Shown: positions 33,561-47,714, counted from the stretch's first letter. The stretch is DNA of 64,000 bases from Malachius bipustulatus (GCA_910589415.1 OU342631.1:558001-622000), one strand, 5' to 3'. Numbers and translations: made by a program. The notes: generated by a model from the sequence alone, not told the origin.

Positions 33561-35620
33561 ATGTTACACATTTTTATTTTTGATTTGTCCAATTAGTATG
33601 TACACAAAGTTCATAAAAAATCTTGTTAACTCGAACTATAACTCGAAAACTATGACATATTCGAATATATTACAAAACACCTTTCTTTTAGGAAATCACC
33701 CAAGCTTCCTTTCTTTTAATAAGTTTTTTTTTAATACATCTAGCGATTAACGAGTTATTAGCAAAAAAATACATTTTTCACCACAAGAGTGTTATTTTTT
33801 TCTGGGAGGGGGGGGGGGGGGCGAAACGAAAATCTTAGATAATATTGATGGATGAACTTTGGATAAATTTTTTACTTCATCGGTAAATATATTTATTTAG
33901 TCCAGTCGGCTGGACTAAATATTCAAAGCCAAAATATTTCTGCTTGCTTGAAGACTCACTTGGCGCTAAATTGTTTTTAACTTAGTGCGAGAATACCTGT
34001 TTTCGCGCGTGAGTTTGGAAACTCGACTTTACGATAAGATTCAGCAAGCGGAATCGAGGGATGTAATTGCAGCCAGTCACTGGCATGACCCATGACTGCG
34101 CACTTCGCCAGCGGTCGAACAGATTCATGTCCACTTCCGACTGGGCCGCCATTGGTCGGAATATTTTCATTTCTACAACTGACGGCATTTCAGTTTGCGA
34201 GTTCGTTTACAAGTGAGATTGGCTCTCGCTTACCTCGGACTGCATTTATTTAGAAAATGCAATTTTTGGAAAGTAATAAGTAAGAATTTAGATTGCATTT
34301 TCGTATAGAATGCCAATTCTAGCTATAAAACATTTTTATATCTAGAATTGTCAAGAATTATCAAGTTTTAAAACTCGATAATTCCGGAGCTAAAAAAAGA
34401 TTTTTGTATTGATTAAAAAAAAATATTTTAGAGCTTTTTGTATAGTTACCTAAATACAGATACTTATACCTTATCTTTATATTTTAATAGGATGGAATAT
34501 AGAAGATAGGTGTTTGGAAGTGATCGTTAAGTCAGAGACCAAATGGCCATTGATGGCACGAGACAGCTGATATTTGTCTGAAGTTTTTACTGTACTGAAT
34601 GAGTCGAGACTGGTGTTCACATCCTGTCCTGTTATCCGGGACCAGGGATGAAGTCGAATACCTACTCGAAACGAAACAAACGCGATCGAAGTGACTTTAG
34701 ATTTTAGATGTCCCCGTCCCCCCCCCCCGAACCCCGAACACTTGTTGCTAATATATTATGTCTCCTTGGCGCTCTTCTTCCGACGGAATTATAAAAAAAA
34801 ATAAGCAAAGTCGCGTCGCAGACAATTCGCAATATTTCGTATCAAAGATCAGAGGCTGGCATGTCAAAATATTAATAAAACAGGATTGTGATGCTCGGTC
34901 ACCCACACGGGTTGTCTGTTTGTGGGTACGCTGCCAAATTGTGAGATTTATTAACAGTCCATTAGATGAATTAGATATGTTTATGGACGGTTCAGTAAAG
35001 GGAAATTAATTTACTGGACGGGTGAAAAGTTAGTGTTTATAGTCGGGTTTTCAGAAAATGAAAACCAACAGTCTTTCAGCAGAACATTATGACAAGCAAC
35101 GGAAGTTCGGTCTTTCAATGGTAACCGAAATAACACTGAGAAAAATTGACGTCGACTTATCTTGCAACTTTTTTAACGCGTAGTCTTTTAGGAGGAAATT
35201 ATCCGGATAAAAACGTCTACAGCGCACATTGCAGTTTTCGTTAATGGAAATTTGCATGACAAAATTAAAAGGGTGATCAGTCAGGCACCTAATTAAATGG
35301 ATGCAAAGTGATTTTTAGATTAAATTACCAAATACCTACAAATAATTATTTTATTTATTTAACTTATGAGTCACATAAAATGGATACCTATAACTAAAAT
35401 GAATGATTGTACTTATATTTATGAAGCATTTCTTCTCAAAATTACAAGAAATTTGATCTTAAATAGTTTATTAGTGACTTAAATTTATTTAAAATGAACT
35501 CTTCACTAATAATGATCCAAATAAATATACAATTATATTGGTGGGGTGGATGAATACATAATAGGCATTAACTAACAAACGAATAGGTTCGCATCAAACG
35601 ATTTAAATTATTTGGAATAT
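33561..35620. other. no gene recognised; GC-richer island at 33960-34240
   Basis: Contains runs of 14 G (33808-33821) and 11 C (about 34719-34729). The island at 33960-34240 is richer in C+G than the window average, with several CpG. TTTCAGTTTG at about 34188 resembles an insect initiator and ACAAGTGAG follows, but no exon can be defined. Confidence 0.35.
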
Positions 35621-35624
35621 TGTC

Positions 35625-36330
35625 GCACCGCGAAAAACGGTGCTTTCGCCCTATGTCGCAACCCAGGGGGGGTTGCCCTATTTCGTAGGGTTAAAAGGGG
35701 GGTAAGAACATAAGATTTACAAAAACAAATATATATCTAATTTATTGAGCAAAAAATTAAAAAACAGTTAAAATAATTTTGAAAGAAAATGAATAATAAT
35801 AATTGATAGACATACGTTAACAACTAGGGGGGTACTAAAATGTTTACAATGGACTACGGTCCCTACTATCAAAGTCGAGTCCTTTACAGTCGCCACTAGT
35901 TCCCAGGGGAGCCCTCTGGTACTATTAGAGATTAGAGATAAAATAAAAACCCTTAAGGGGAGCTACCTTGAGGAGGCCTTAAGTGTACCTCGGCTACCCT
36001 GAAAGTCTCTAGCGATTGCTGAGGACTTTATATATATATACGATTTGACCTTAGTATGGTCAAGAACGAACGCTCATTAAATTCATGAAAATAGAAATGT
36101 ACTTACATACGCATCATCCTAATGCTTATTGGTACAATTTGTAAAACTGCGAACAGCTTTTGTCCCGGAGAGTCAGCTCCTTACAGAGTAGAAGCCCCTC
36201 TGTTCAGAGTAGGAGCCCCTCTGTCCAGAGTAGGAGCCCCTCTGTCCAGAGTAGGAGCCCCTCTGTCCCCCAATCTGGGTCGCACTCTCCTTTTTATTAC
36301 CTCTGCTGATTAGGTCAGCAAAGTCGATAA
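35625..36330 (-). mobile_element. probable solo LTR (minus strand)
   Basis: Read on the minus strand, a TATATATATAAAGTCC box (about 36044-36029) is followed after some 270 bases by CTCAATAAATTAGATATA (poly-A signal, about 35755-35735). GC-richer segments and a terminal CGGTGCGACA lie near 35625. This U3-R-U5-like order suggests one long terminal repeat. No second copy, primer-binding site or coding region lies nearby, so the family and exact ends are unknown. Confidence 0.4.
36184..36267 (+). repeat. 21-bp minisatellite, four copies
   Basis: Units start at 36184, 36205, 36226 and 36247. The unit is CAGAGTAGGAGCCCCTCTGTC with one or two changes in the first two copies. Each unit is itself a near-palindrome (CAGAG...CTCTG). 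Confidence 0.95.
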
Positions 36331-37584
36331 ACTCTTTTCAATTTACACATCATGCTAGCAAGTTTGTATTTCCTAATAAGTTTTGAAATGATTATTCAAA
36401 TAATAGTTGTGCTGACTTGAATTATTGCTTGCTAGCAATGATGTTTAATAGTTAAGAAATCTTATTACTTCAGTGCTCTGGTTTTTGTGCCTACTTGACA
36501 ATATTGTATTCATTCGACTTAGAAATTAGAAAAAAATAATCTTTTTTTAGTTTATAAAATGGTTTTGATACCTTTATCCACTGAAAAGCTCAATTAAAAA
36601 ATATAAATATATCAGAGGTCAGAGGTATAACACCTTTTTTTTTTTATAAATAACTCTCTCTGTAATAAAAGTGATTGAATGAAAATTTGGTCACTTTTGG
36701 AATGTTTGCAAATGAAACCTTTTAAAAATGCTTATCTATGCCTAGTAGGAGAGTCCATTGTGAGGGTATAATATATGAGATTTGTGCGCAATGGAACTAT
36801 CTAAAAATTGAGAATTGTTAAATCAAAATCGGTCAGCAAATAAAAAAGTTATTGCAAAAAAACATGAAAACTGAGAGTTTTGTGAGAGTTTTTTGTTATT
36901 GTTAGGTATAATTTTTTACAAAAAAATTATTGGACAACACTAAAATTATCTTTATAACATGAGGCGTAAAAAATGTGCGGAAAATGGTGCAACGCTGTAG
37001 GTGCAACAGGTTTAGCAGAATATTATTATTTAATTGTTTATTACGCAAGGAGAGAAAATGGGCAAGTTTGACATATTTTACAGTTGCCAATTTTAATTAA
37101 AAGAATATTCAACAGTTCACCTTTTATTAAAGTTAAAGACCTTAACTAAATAATCTGTGAAAAGGGAGAATAGAATTTATAGAAAAAATGCCTTCAGATT
37201 TAGAATTAAAGAATATTTTTGTTATTTTCAAAGCTAGATCTTTTAATAATAAGAAAACCTTCTTGCCCATCAATCGCATAAATAGTGTATTTTTATGCTT
37301 TCTGGCTTTCTGAAATTTTTCTTATTCATATCATATTAGCGTGTTTGCTTACTGTGAAAATTCAGTTCAATTCTAATAAAAATGGCCTATAAAATGGATT
37401 TAGAAATTTAACAATTTTCACCCTTTTCCTATCCACGCCCCTGGCTAACTTATTTAAAAAATGCAATTTTTTTACACTACCTTGAAGTTCGGAACAAGTT
37501 CTTACCATGCTGTTAATTTAGTATCAAAGTTTCTTTTCCATTTTCCATCCAGTTCAGTGGCAGTACATGGGGATTTTGGAAACG
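36331..37584. other. no gene recognised
   Basis: AT-rich spacer without recognised repeats. Confidence 0.5.
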
Positions 37585-38345
37585 GTAAGTCGTCGCTGAA
37601 AGCTGAAATACCCTGAAAAAAATTAATAATCGAGATTTCTTATTTTAGCTACATCTTTTTTATTATTGAAAATTTTCAAATTTTTTTTCTCGTAAGTTTA
37701 CATAAGTTAAGTCATCAAAAACCATCCATTTGAAATTAGATAAATTTTCAAAGTCGACTAGATCCCAGAGTTTTCATAGTCAACTTTCGTTTTTCTTATG
37801 GCCGCCATAGATTATTTTTATGTCCTTCTTTATAAAAAAATCACGGAAACCAAAAGTTAATATAATATCGTTGATTGAAGGAGTCAGCAACGATAATACC
37901 AAAACAAAATAAAAGAAAATATTCTTTTTATCGAAAAAAAAATTAACAAAAACATTTTTTCGCCGAATTAGGTCAACATGAAGTAATATGTACTACTTGC
38001 CTTATGTTTGTTTTAATTTTTATATGATATTCGATATAAAAAATTGAATTTTTTTTTATTGTGTTTAACTTTTAGTTTCTGTTATTTTTTCATTCAACGA
38101 CAATAACGGCCATAAGAACAACAAAAGTTAACCATGAAAATTTTGGGATTCAGTCGGCTTTGAAAATTTTTCGAATGTCAAATGCGGATAGCTTTTGATG
38201 ACTCACGTAATAAATTATTCAGTTATTTTCAATAGTGTAAGAAAGATATGTCAAAAATAAGAAATCACGATTTTTCAGTTTGTCAGCATATTTTTTCGAC
38301 AACGACTAAAAATATCCTATTTTTTTTTCAGATTCTTATTGGGTG
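37585..38345. repeat. family A foldback copy
   Basis: The left arm has AATCGAGATTTCTTATTTTA and GACTAGATCCCAGAGTTTTC. The right arm repeats them inverted (near 38130-38280). It resembles the element at 3650-5182 and the one at 57640-58447, with altered outer ends. Confidence 0.75.
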
Positions 38346-41041
38346 ATCCATCTCGGTGTTTCCGAGTTGGGCCATATTACCTGAGTGCCCTTTCGAATCA
38401 ATGGGGGGTTTTATAATCCTACAGTTCAATTGGGCCAAAAATTTCTAGGTACCGTTGAAGCCAGTGGAGACTTGGTTGATTATTTTTCGAGTAATTTTTA
38501 TGACTACGTTGCTAAATTTAATATAGAAATTCCCGAATTTTACATTAAATAAAAATAAAAATAAATAAATATAATTAATACGACTTAATATATTGTTTTT
38601 GTAAACTCTATAGGAAATATATCAAGTCCTTAGTGCATTTCCAATTATTTTACACTAGACAGCATAAAAATGTATAACAGCAATATAAAAGGGTACGTCG
38701 CTGCTATAGGTAGGTACCTATACTCAAATAAACCATAAAAAATAATCAATTACTATGGATACTGATATTAGAGTTTCAATTGGCTAATAGTGAAAATTGT
38801 CACTTATAGTCACTCTCATTAGTTCTGAACAAGTGGGAGTTACTCAAAATAAATCTGGCAACGCTGCTATTTAAATGAGAAAGTCCTCACAGGTATTTCT
38901 TGGCTGGCCAGTTATGTTTCATTATCTGTGATAATCCCCTCATTTCTCGTTTTTCGCCCAACTGAGCTCTAGCATTTTCGAAGAACCAAATTCTTGGCCC
39001 AACTCGGTACCGCCCATCCATCTTAATATATTTTCGGAATTATTGGGGAGGGGCAACATTCTCCGAAAAAAAGTTTGGGACAAAAGTTGTTTGGTTTTGA
39101 GGGGAACATCGTTTGTACACAAGAACCACCCCCCTGACTTTGACGATTTAAATAGGAACCCCGATTTTTTATTGCGGGTTATGATTCAGCGTGGAGACAG
39201 ACAAAATTTTGTATGAATTTTTTTTTATTAAACAAAAAGCCGTTTTTGTCTTCCATGTTAAGGGGATCATGGCGAAATTGCATTTTTAGTTGCTTGATAC
39301 GAAAAAATATCAAAATTAAAAAAATCAGTGGCGTACACTTTTCTTTGCAAAAATACTGGTGAGGGTGCCCCCGGGACGCGACTAAACTTGTTAATTTTAT
39401 TCAGTAGAACAGAAAAAACTTTAACACCCTCTATCTTGAAAACCAGACATTTTCGGACACATTTTTATTTGAACTTTTCGACTTAAAATTGGCCCAGGAA
39501 GACGTCCTCAAATTTTATACACACCCTTAAGTAGCACCCTGTATAAACTGCTGTTTTTGAACACACGTAGGTATATGCGCAAATCTAAATGTGAACTAAT
39601 AATGCAATCAAATTAACAGAATAGGAAGCTAAAGATACACTTTTGTTAAAAAAACTACGTTTTCGCTAGGTATTAGTTAACGAGTGGCGTAGAAAAAAAA
39701 GAAGGTCAAAATTGCTGAATTTCTATATCAACTTTAGGGCAGGTTTTTTTCAAAAAGATTGAACTGAAATTTTCACAAATATAGCTATACTAATATGATA
39801 ATATGATCATGAATAATTTCAGAAAGCCAGTTTTCAAAATGACAAAAATATTCATCATTGAATCAACGTATAAAAATACACTACATATAGGTATTTATGC
39901 GATTAATGCACAATAATGTTTTACTACAGCAGATACAATGTGGCGACGAAGATGTAGATCGGCGGTTGATCGATCTATACAGGGTTATTCACGCAGTATA
40001 CGGAACTGACGATGTCCCCTGATTTTAAGAAAATTCTGTTTTTGGAAAGGATACAGGCCCGTTAGTTAGAGGGACATTTTATTATGTACAGTCTCCCAAA
40101 AATATGAAACAAATCAAAGTAATGGTTTTTTAAATGGCTTGCTCTCATGTTATTACACCCAAGTTGAAAAATAATTTACTCAAAAACTCGAAGAGAAAAT
40201 AGCGTTTTCATCTCGCGGAGAATAGCTATTATTTACTCAAACAACTCGCCTAACGGCTCGTGTTAAAATTTTCGTTCTCATGAATATTAGCTATAATTTT
40301 CCGCTCGTTGAAGAACATACTATTATCACATTATTATAACAATCCGAGCACTTGTAAAAGAAATTTTTTAATACTTGAATGTATATTTTGAAGATTTGCT
40401 CCGAAAGATCCGTTCATAATTACGATAGACATGAACAATGAACCGCTATTGATGTCTATCGCAGTAGTGGCGAACGAAAAGTTCGGAGGAAGTCTCCAAG
40501 AACAATTATTTTTAAACAGTTCAGAATCAATTATGATTTCAACTATAACAGCCTGTTTATTCACAGTGTGTTACAGGATGGACCTAACTATGTAGGTATT
40601 TAAATTTCTACCATTTTTTCAGCAATTATTTATTTATAATTTAAAATCATTTAGGTAACCCGAAAATTTTCGTTTAGGGAATTTAATTATGTTTTAATAA
40701 AACCTCAATTACCTACCTACTGTTGTTCAAATGAAAATGTGATACAAGCGCATGTTCAGTTCACTTAAGTTTAAAAGCTATCAGAATAGTCTTGAGTTAT
40801 GAGTAATGAGTCAATAGTTAATGAGCCTTTAATTATTATTGTATATTATATATAAATTTTTTATTCTGCTGACTTTGCTCTTCCTACTTAAGTGATGACG
40901 TGAGATTTGAAAGTTGGAAAGTTTCAGGTTAAAACCTGACCCTTCTTTGAAAAGTTCGAACCTCGAAATCTTCAAGGAAACGGCGAACGGTCGATTGAAA
41001 AGAAGATATTTTACATTTTTATTTATTCAATAATTATTAAA
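38346..41041. other. no gene recognised
   Basis: Openings of 60-76 codons at 38940 and 40334 (minus strand) have no recognised motif. CACCCTGTATAAAC near 39536 and TACAGGGTTATTC near 39978 look like single foldback ends without partners. Confidence 0.45.
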
Positions 41042-41940
41042 GAACGCAAATTGAAACTTCATTTCTCATGAAAATCGAGAGTTATACAGTGTCACACATA
41101 AAATACGCATCATATTAATTTTTCCTTCTCGGACTTTATTTTAATTTTTCCCTCAAAGGGAAAAAATTCCTTCTCAGTCAAAGAAAATTTTGATTTAGGT
41201 AATAATAGTTTGTGCTTTAAAAATGACGACAAGTGATACGCAAACCAGTTGTCACGTGTCTTTTAATAATTGTCAAATTTGACATTTTTGCAACAAATTA
41301 CAAAATAAGGGATTAGTTTTCAAAATTGTGTAAAATGTCACAGGAAAAAGTTGTTTGATATTTAATTTTTCACCCAGTTTTCAACCCTCTAGTAAAACTA
41401 CTTTGTTTTCAAATATGTGTCAAACTGAAGTATGAGTTTAAAAAAAATTCCAAATTTGCACAAAATTAATCCTTTCTATGAAATTTATATCTTTAGGAAA
41501 CCTTATTTAGAACAACAATGGGTTACAAAATAAAAAAAAAAACATTGAAGAGATAAATTTTATATAAAGGAATAATTTTGGGCAAGTTTGGAAATTTTTT
41601 GCATGTTCAGTGTAACAGATTTTTAAATTTTCTTACTAGAGGGTTCAAAATTGTTAGGTATCTGGGTGAAAAATGAAATATCACACAACTCTTTTCTGTG
41701 AAATTTTAAAAAATTTTGAAAACTAAAGCCATTTTTGGTATTTTTTTAAATATAAATTTTGACAGTTATATGTGACAGCTGGTGTGCGTGTCATTTGTCA
41801 TCATTTTTAAAGCACAACTATTAGCGAAGTTAAAATTTTACTCGACCAACAAGGGAAAATTTTTCATTATGATGCGTAATTCATTTTATGTAGAAGTTCA
41901 ACTGTGTTACAATCTAGTGAGTTAAAAATTTGCGTTTTTT
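41042..41940. repeat. foldback repeat, family G
   Basis: Outer GAACGCAAATT / AATTTGCGTTT and inner pairs ACGCATCAT / ATGATGCGT, TTGTGCTTTAAAAATGA / TCATTTTTAAAGCACAA are arranged as long diverged arms around a centre near 41500. No coding sequence. Confidence 0.72.
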
Positions 41941-43879
41941 TTCAATTTTTGAATACAAAAACAAGGTCACATCGTGGTGCAATTTGTTTTTACATGTATA
42001 ATACTTGATTAAAAATATGTTTTAAAATTATTAATTTGATGATTTTGTACTTTTTTGTCAGAAAATTTAAATTTTTTAGTTCCTAAATGAAGTAGGTACC
42101 TACCTAATTAATAGTCTAATTATTAGTTTAGATCCGTTAAACTTTCAAATAGCACACTTTTTTAAGCCTCACACATGAAACTGTAGATTGAATAAATTTT
42201 CTTTAGTTTAGTAATTTTTAAGTAAAAAAACCTATTTTACTAATTTTTTTTCTTGTTCACGCAGTAGATCCACCGTTGAAGATTTTTGAAGCAAAATAAT
42301 TATCCGCAAGTTCACTATATTTTTCTTATTTTAGCGAATTTATCTAATGGAGGGAATGTCAAGTGAAATGTTTTATCAAGTAGTTTGTTTGATTGTTTCA
42401 GTGTTTGTAACAAATAGTTACCGATTAGCTATTTATGGCTTAATGTAGAGATTTGGAGGGGCTCTAGCTGAATCTTATTGATTAGTTGATGTTAAATATG
42501 TAGGATGCTTGAGTAATGACATGCATTATGCAAGATTAATTTTTGTTCGCTAACTTTGAACTCTTTGAAGACGCATTGTGATCTGTTTCATCAATTTTTC
42601 CATTTTTTTTAAATTTAAGATTCATTTTATTGGATGCTATTATACTCACTTATTTAAAAGCACCGTAGGTACCTAATGGGAACAAAAATTTTATGATCTG
42701 AGAAGACAACTATGAATCAACATTCAACATCTGTAGATACTTTAATTCCAGGTGTGAGTAAATATTCTCCGAAAAACTAAAGTTCAGGAAGGCAGTGGTC
42801 TTTCTCTTCTTATAAGCAGGAAATCAATTCAAGAACGAAACAATACAGAAGTCGATTTCCACAACCTGAAACTTGTCGAAGCGTCAAGTCGATAAGATCC
42901 TGTAACAACACCTGAAAGGTAAGAAGGGCTCCTTTCCCATGTCCTTCGCGACATCTGGAGTCCATCTTTGGGTGTTTGCTGAGTTTATGACGATGAGTTC
43001 GTGTCCAGAACAGACAATTCAGACACAGTTGGTATACAGATTGCCCATGTACACAGGTATTGACATTGCAGCAATAAAGGCCGGTCGGGTAAAACCCAAG
43101 GAATGTATTATAGTCTATCGACGAGCGGCCTATCTAAAAGTAAACATCATAATATCGTTGTAAACTAATTTCTGCAAATCGGTTTATTGCCTGAGAAAAA
43201 TTTGGTGGATTTCATTGAGGGCGGAAGGTGGCACTTTGTCGGTGTGGGAACCTGTGAATCTTTTTTGTGTCTTTTTATAGGTATTCATTCAATTTTTCAG
43301 GTAAAAAATGACAGGTCTTTACCGGTTGAGGAATTTATGAGGAGTAATCAATTCCTTTAAAACATTTCACTATAATACCTATAGTACCTATTATACTATA
43401 ATTTTTAACGGTTATGAATGAAACTTGTAAGGCGATTCTTTAAAAAGAAATTATTTTATGAAAAAATATATTTCTTGGTAATTTTCGGAACGCGTACTAA
43501 GTAGGTATAGTTTGTTATAATTTTTTTTTTAAATCATAAGAAAAAAACATTTGTGTTCTTATAGTTTGTAAGAAATAGTAAAGAGGAATTAATTATATTT
43601 CATTTACATAGTTATATTTAGTTATAATTCATTAAGTTTATTTCTTCATTTTTCAAATATTATCCCATTTGGAATAGAATTTGTATTAAAAAAGCATATG
43701 TCACCCTGGATATGACACCAATTATTTATCGAATTGCCAGACAAATCCTGTCTGGTAAAAAAAGGGTGTCCCTGAAATGTCTTTACAGTTCACCACCAAA
43801 TGTTTCTCGGATGAAACTATTGGTTTAGCCACTATAATGAGATGAGATGACAGAGTCAATTCTGAAATAATTATACGAG
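41941..43879. other. intergenic; possible untranslated exon at 42820-42918
   Basis: AT-rich except 42780-43260. There a strong acceptor (TTTCTCTTCTTATAAGCAG, ending 42819) and a strong donor (AAAG|GTAAGA, 42919) bracket 99 bases. All three frames contain a stop, so it would be an untranslated or non-coding exon. A 74-codon opening at 42939-43163 is unrecognised. Confidence 0.35.
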
Positions 43880-44325
43880 TAAGTCGCAATATCGCAAGCA
43901 AAGCCCTAGAAATGTTATGTTTACCAAAACACAATCACAATATTACAAGAGTGAGAAAAATAATAAAAATGAAGGCTTGATCTAAAAAACAATACCTTCG
44001 AACCAAAAGCGTACGCAGGAAAAAGTTCGGGTCATTAACGTGTTCTATAACCCCCGTTTCTTCCTTTCACGCTTCGATTCTCAGTGAATAAAATTCAACA
44101 AAAAGTGTGCCGTCATGAGAAAGAGATTTTTGAAAAATTTCTACTGAACATGTTGAAAAGAAAATAATAAAAAATTCGTAAAAGACTTTGACACCCTATA
44201 TCTTAAAAGAGGGACGCCTATGTAAAAAAATGGCATGAGGAAAGTCATATTATTTTTGGCCAAAAAATCTGTGGCCAAGAGCTTGACCTAATAATTTCCG
44301 ACACCGTCTTGATTCCTGAAAAAAT
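43880..44325 (+). repeat. dispersed repeat, family P, copy 1
   Basis: Shares with 49257-49655, in the same orientation, the blocks TTACAAGAGTGA, GCTTGATCTAA, CGTCATGAG, ATCTGTGGC and a final GACACC. Diverged (roughly four in five bases by eye) with indels. Confidence 0.65.
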
Positions 44326-46069
44326 GGTTCAAATAGATTGATATAAAAAGTACTTAATTATTTTTTTCTTACTAAAGTTGGAGTGTTGATTATGATTTTT
44401 TATTGTTTTCGTCCATAAATTAAATGAGTTAGAAAGATCAGTTGACTTAGATAGATTTCAGGAATCTTTTTGATTTAGCAAGCAATAATTTTTGAAGATG
44501 AATAATGTCTATCCAAATTGTTATAATTAATTCAATGGATCCTAATTACATATTACCCTTCGAATCGTCTCGATACATTCGTGGTTTGTTTACTTTCTTT
44601 GATTGGAAAATTGTGACTGACGTTTAAATTTAGTGCATGGGTATCTGTTAATAAATGAATTGACGAAAAAGAGTGTTTGCATTGGCACGATAACTGGAAC
44701 AGTAACTTCTAATTTTAAATTAATTTCAGTAATTTGTCAGTAGTCAATTAGATCCTCGAAGTCGATGGAATTTTGCCTCAATAATTTATCCTCTTGTGAC
44801 CAATATAACTGATTCTGACAGACTTATTTATTTTATTAATTACATGAAAATTGAAAAAAAGACGCTTTACACAGAAATGCTACACTCGAAGAAGCCGTTG
44901 TGCTAAATATAAATACTTCAGAGACCACGCAAGTCGATAGATTCTTAATTTATATTTTATGTATTTCGCAAAATTAGAAGGCATATCAATTTAGTTATAG
45001 TTGGGATTCACTTTTTACATATTACCATGGAGCTCATTTAACTAGAAAGTTCAACGTTTAAAAATTAACAAAAATTTAAAAGAACGACTGATTGTTATTG
45101 TACTGAACTGCCCATTAACTGGTGTCGATTGATAAACACATACATTCTCTGATTACTTGTAAAACGTTGGAAAAGCAACTTTTCATCGCTGTTTACGTTG
45201 TAAAGACAACTTTTTTACGCCTCGGAATATAAATATTTGCCTGCGTTATAAACAGGCCTTAATGAACCACTAAACATGGCATAATGGAATTGAATTAGTG
45301 ATGAATTACCGCATGAAATGCTTCTGACTCTGACATGATGCCTGCCTGTCTCTTTATCATGTGAACCTTCTTTAAGCAAATACAATCGAATCGTTTTAGA
45401 CCGGCTTTATCTGATCTCTCACAAAAGCTAAAATTGTGGAAGGAGAATTAAAACTTTATTCGTTTCATTAGGTAAGTAGTATGGGAGAACCGAACTCAGA
45501 AAATTGCATTTGAGTTATTATAGTAAGCACTCAGTCTCAGTAGACAGAAGTTCATGACTATTTTTGAAGTTTATAAATAACATAATCATTTTATTGGAAT
45601 ACCTACCATAATACCGAGTTTTTATTTATCTAATAATGCATATTAATCATATTAATTGAGGTGGGACAATTTTCAATTTCATAATATTATAATGAAAAAA
45701 TTCAAGGCTTATAAATAAAAAATAAATAATAAGATATAATATCATAAATGGAAAGAAAAATTTGCCTTTGTAATATAAGTACTACTTACTTATACAGTGT
45801 GAATCATATTAATCCAGTCGGTAAAGTAAAAAAACGTACCACAAGTTCATAAAAAATCTTATCTAAGATGTTCTTTCAATAATTGTTAGTGAAGAGGCTA
45901 TAGAACATAAATCCACATAAATCTGTCCGGGGGTGCCGCGTTTCCCCGCCTTCAAAAGTTTGCTAAAATAATGCTAAAACAATTTTGCTAATAAAATAGC
46001 AAAAACCAACAGACAATAATAATTGTTCTATATTGTAATATTAATAGTTACATTAGTTACACGAAATAT
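44326..46069. other. no gene recognised
   Basis: AT-rich spacer. The piece at 45880-45955 is homologous (inverted) to 26955-27065. Confidence 0.5.
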
Positions 46070-47380
46070 TTATAAGCTGGAGGACGTATAGATGAAGCTT
46101 AAATAATGAGAAAAAAAAACGAAATTGTTTTTTGACCGAGATACAGGTCACTTTAAGTGTCGATTTACGAAACTGATTTTTATGTAGGTATCTTTCTACA
46201 GAGTTGTGTCTAGCGTTCTGAATTTTTGTATACAAGTTTTCTATTTAATAACCCAGTTAAGTTTTTGGGAAAATTCTGGGTAAAACCGAAGCACCCAGTG
46301 GCGTAGAATCCGGAGTCCCAGGACACTTTTTTCTCGTAAAAAAATTAAGAACTGGTTTTTTATTGCTTTTTCGGAATTCCAGATAAATTATTGCTATAAT
46401 AAAAGCCATATCTACTTATAAAATTTTGATAAGATAAAAACTGAAATGTAACGTTTTTAACCTCTTATCGAATAATATGTGAATTATTAGAGCTTTTTGG
46501 ATGAATTATGAAGGTTGTAATTCGTAATGTTGAATTATAATTCTCTTGAATCTTGTCCAATCACAGTCACTAGCAATTCATAATACCCGCTTGTGGACCA
46601 ATCAAAATCTGTAAAATTGATAAACAGAGCAAAACTGTATACCTAAATAGGAACGATAGCTAACATTTCTCAGAATCCATGCGTGCGTAGTTGGTATTCG
46701 GTACTAGAAGTTGTTCCAAGCAGTAAAATAAATAAATAATATTTTGATTAATTTTTTTTTATATAAAAGAGTAGGAAAAACATAGTATTACATTCGCGAT
46801 TATGGCCATCATTATCATCATCATCTCGTGAATAATGGCTTCATAATCGCTCATAATTAATAATATACAATTTTTTTGTATTTAATAGTTTAAGATTTAA
46901 TAGCACCATAAATTTAAGGGTTTGCAGATCAAGCTAAAATTAAAAAAAAACAAAAAAATTTCTTTTCCGAAAATGTTTTTTAACCGAGATACAGAGTCAT
47001 AAGAAGTGTCGTTTACAAAAGAGATTTTTCAACACCTTGTATCTCTCTGAAAAAGCAATAAAAAAATTGAAACAAATACAGCTCAGAATTTTTTTTTTTA
47101 CTAGTAAAAAGGTATCCTGGGACCGCGGATGCTACGCCACTGGGTGCTGCGGTTTTACCCATAATTTTTCCAAAGACGGGTTATTACATAGAAAACCTGT
47201 ATAAAAAAAATCAGAATTATTGGTCTACTCTGTAGAAAGATACAATAAAAACCAGTGTCATAAATCGACACTTTGTATTTGACACACACTGTATCTCGTT
47301 TAAAAACATTTTCGGAAAAAAAAATTATTTGAATTTTCTTAATATCTATAAGTTACATCTACACGCCCTCCAAATTATCG
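46070..47380. repeat. large foldback repeat, family H
   Basis: Arms 46070-46385 and about 47065-47380 are diverged inverted copies (GTGGCGTAGAATCCG near 46300 against the inverted form at about 47125; GTAGAAAGATAC-type pairing; AGTGTCGATTTA). The loop contains an extra direct copy of part of the left arm (46915-47040) and a spacer with diverse AT-rich sequence. Confidence 0.72.
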
Positions 47381-47714
47381 TACTACATTTAGAAACACCT
47401 TGTACACTATTCGTAATCAATGAGAATGGAAAAAATATGTATTTTATGTCCCCTGCAAAACCTGTTTGGATTTTTCTCCATAGGTTTTAATTTAATTTTT
47501 TCTAGAGGCCAATAATTATTTTAAATAAACGAAAATTCGCGCGCATAAAAAATACAGAATTTGCAATTTCTTAAGAATTGAATACCTAACTCAAAAACAA
47601 AAGAAATACTTCTTTCACCAAAGTGGTGGTTTTTTGGGAGAGTTTTTGAATAATAAAAAAAAAACAGTAAGTTGATCGATAATTCATATGGTCATAAGTT
47701 GCAATATCTCTTAG
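47381..47714. other. no gene recognised
   Basis: AT-rich spacer between a foldback repeat and a LINE fragment. Confidence 0.4.

Noticed and set aside
33808..33821. Poly-G run as a functional quadruplex
   Set aside because: A single mononucleotide run without spaced G-tracts; more likely slippage or sequencing ambiguity.
36122..36313. Repetitive protein-like frame with GAPLSRV repeats
   Set aside because: Explained by the 21-bp minisatellite, whose unit length is a multiple of three; no evidence of translation.
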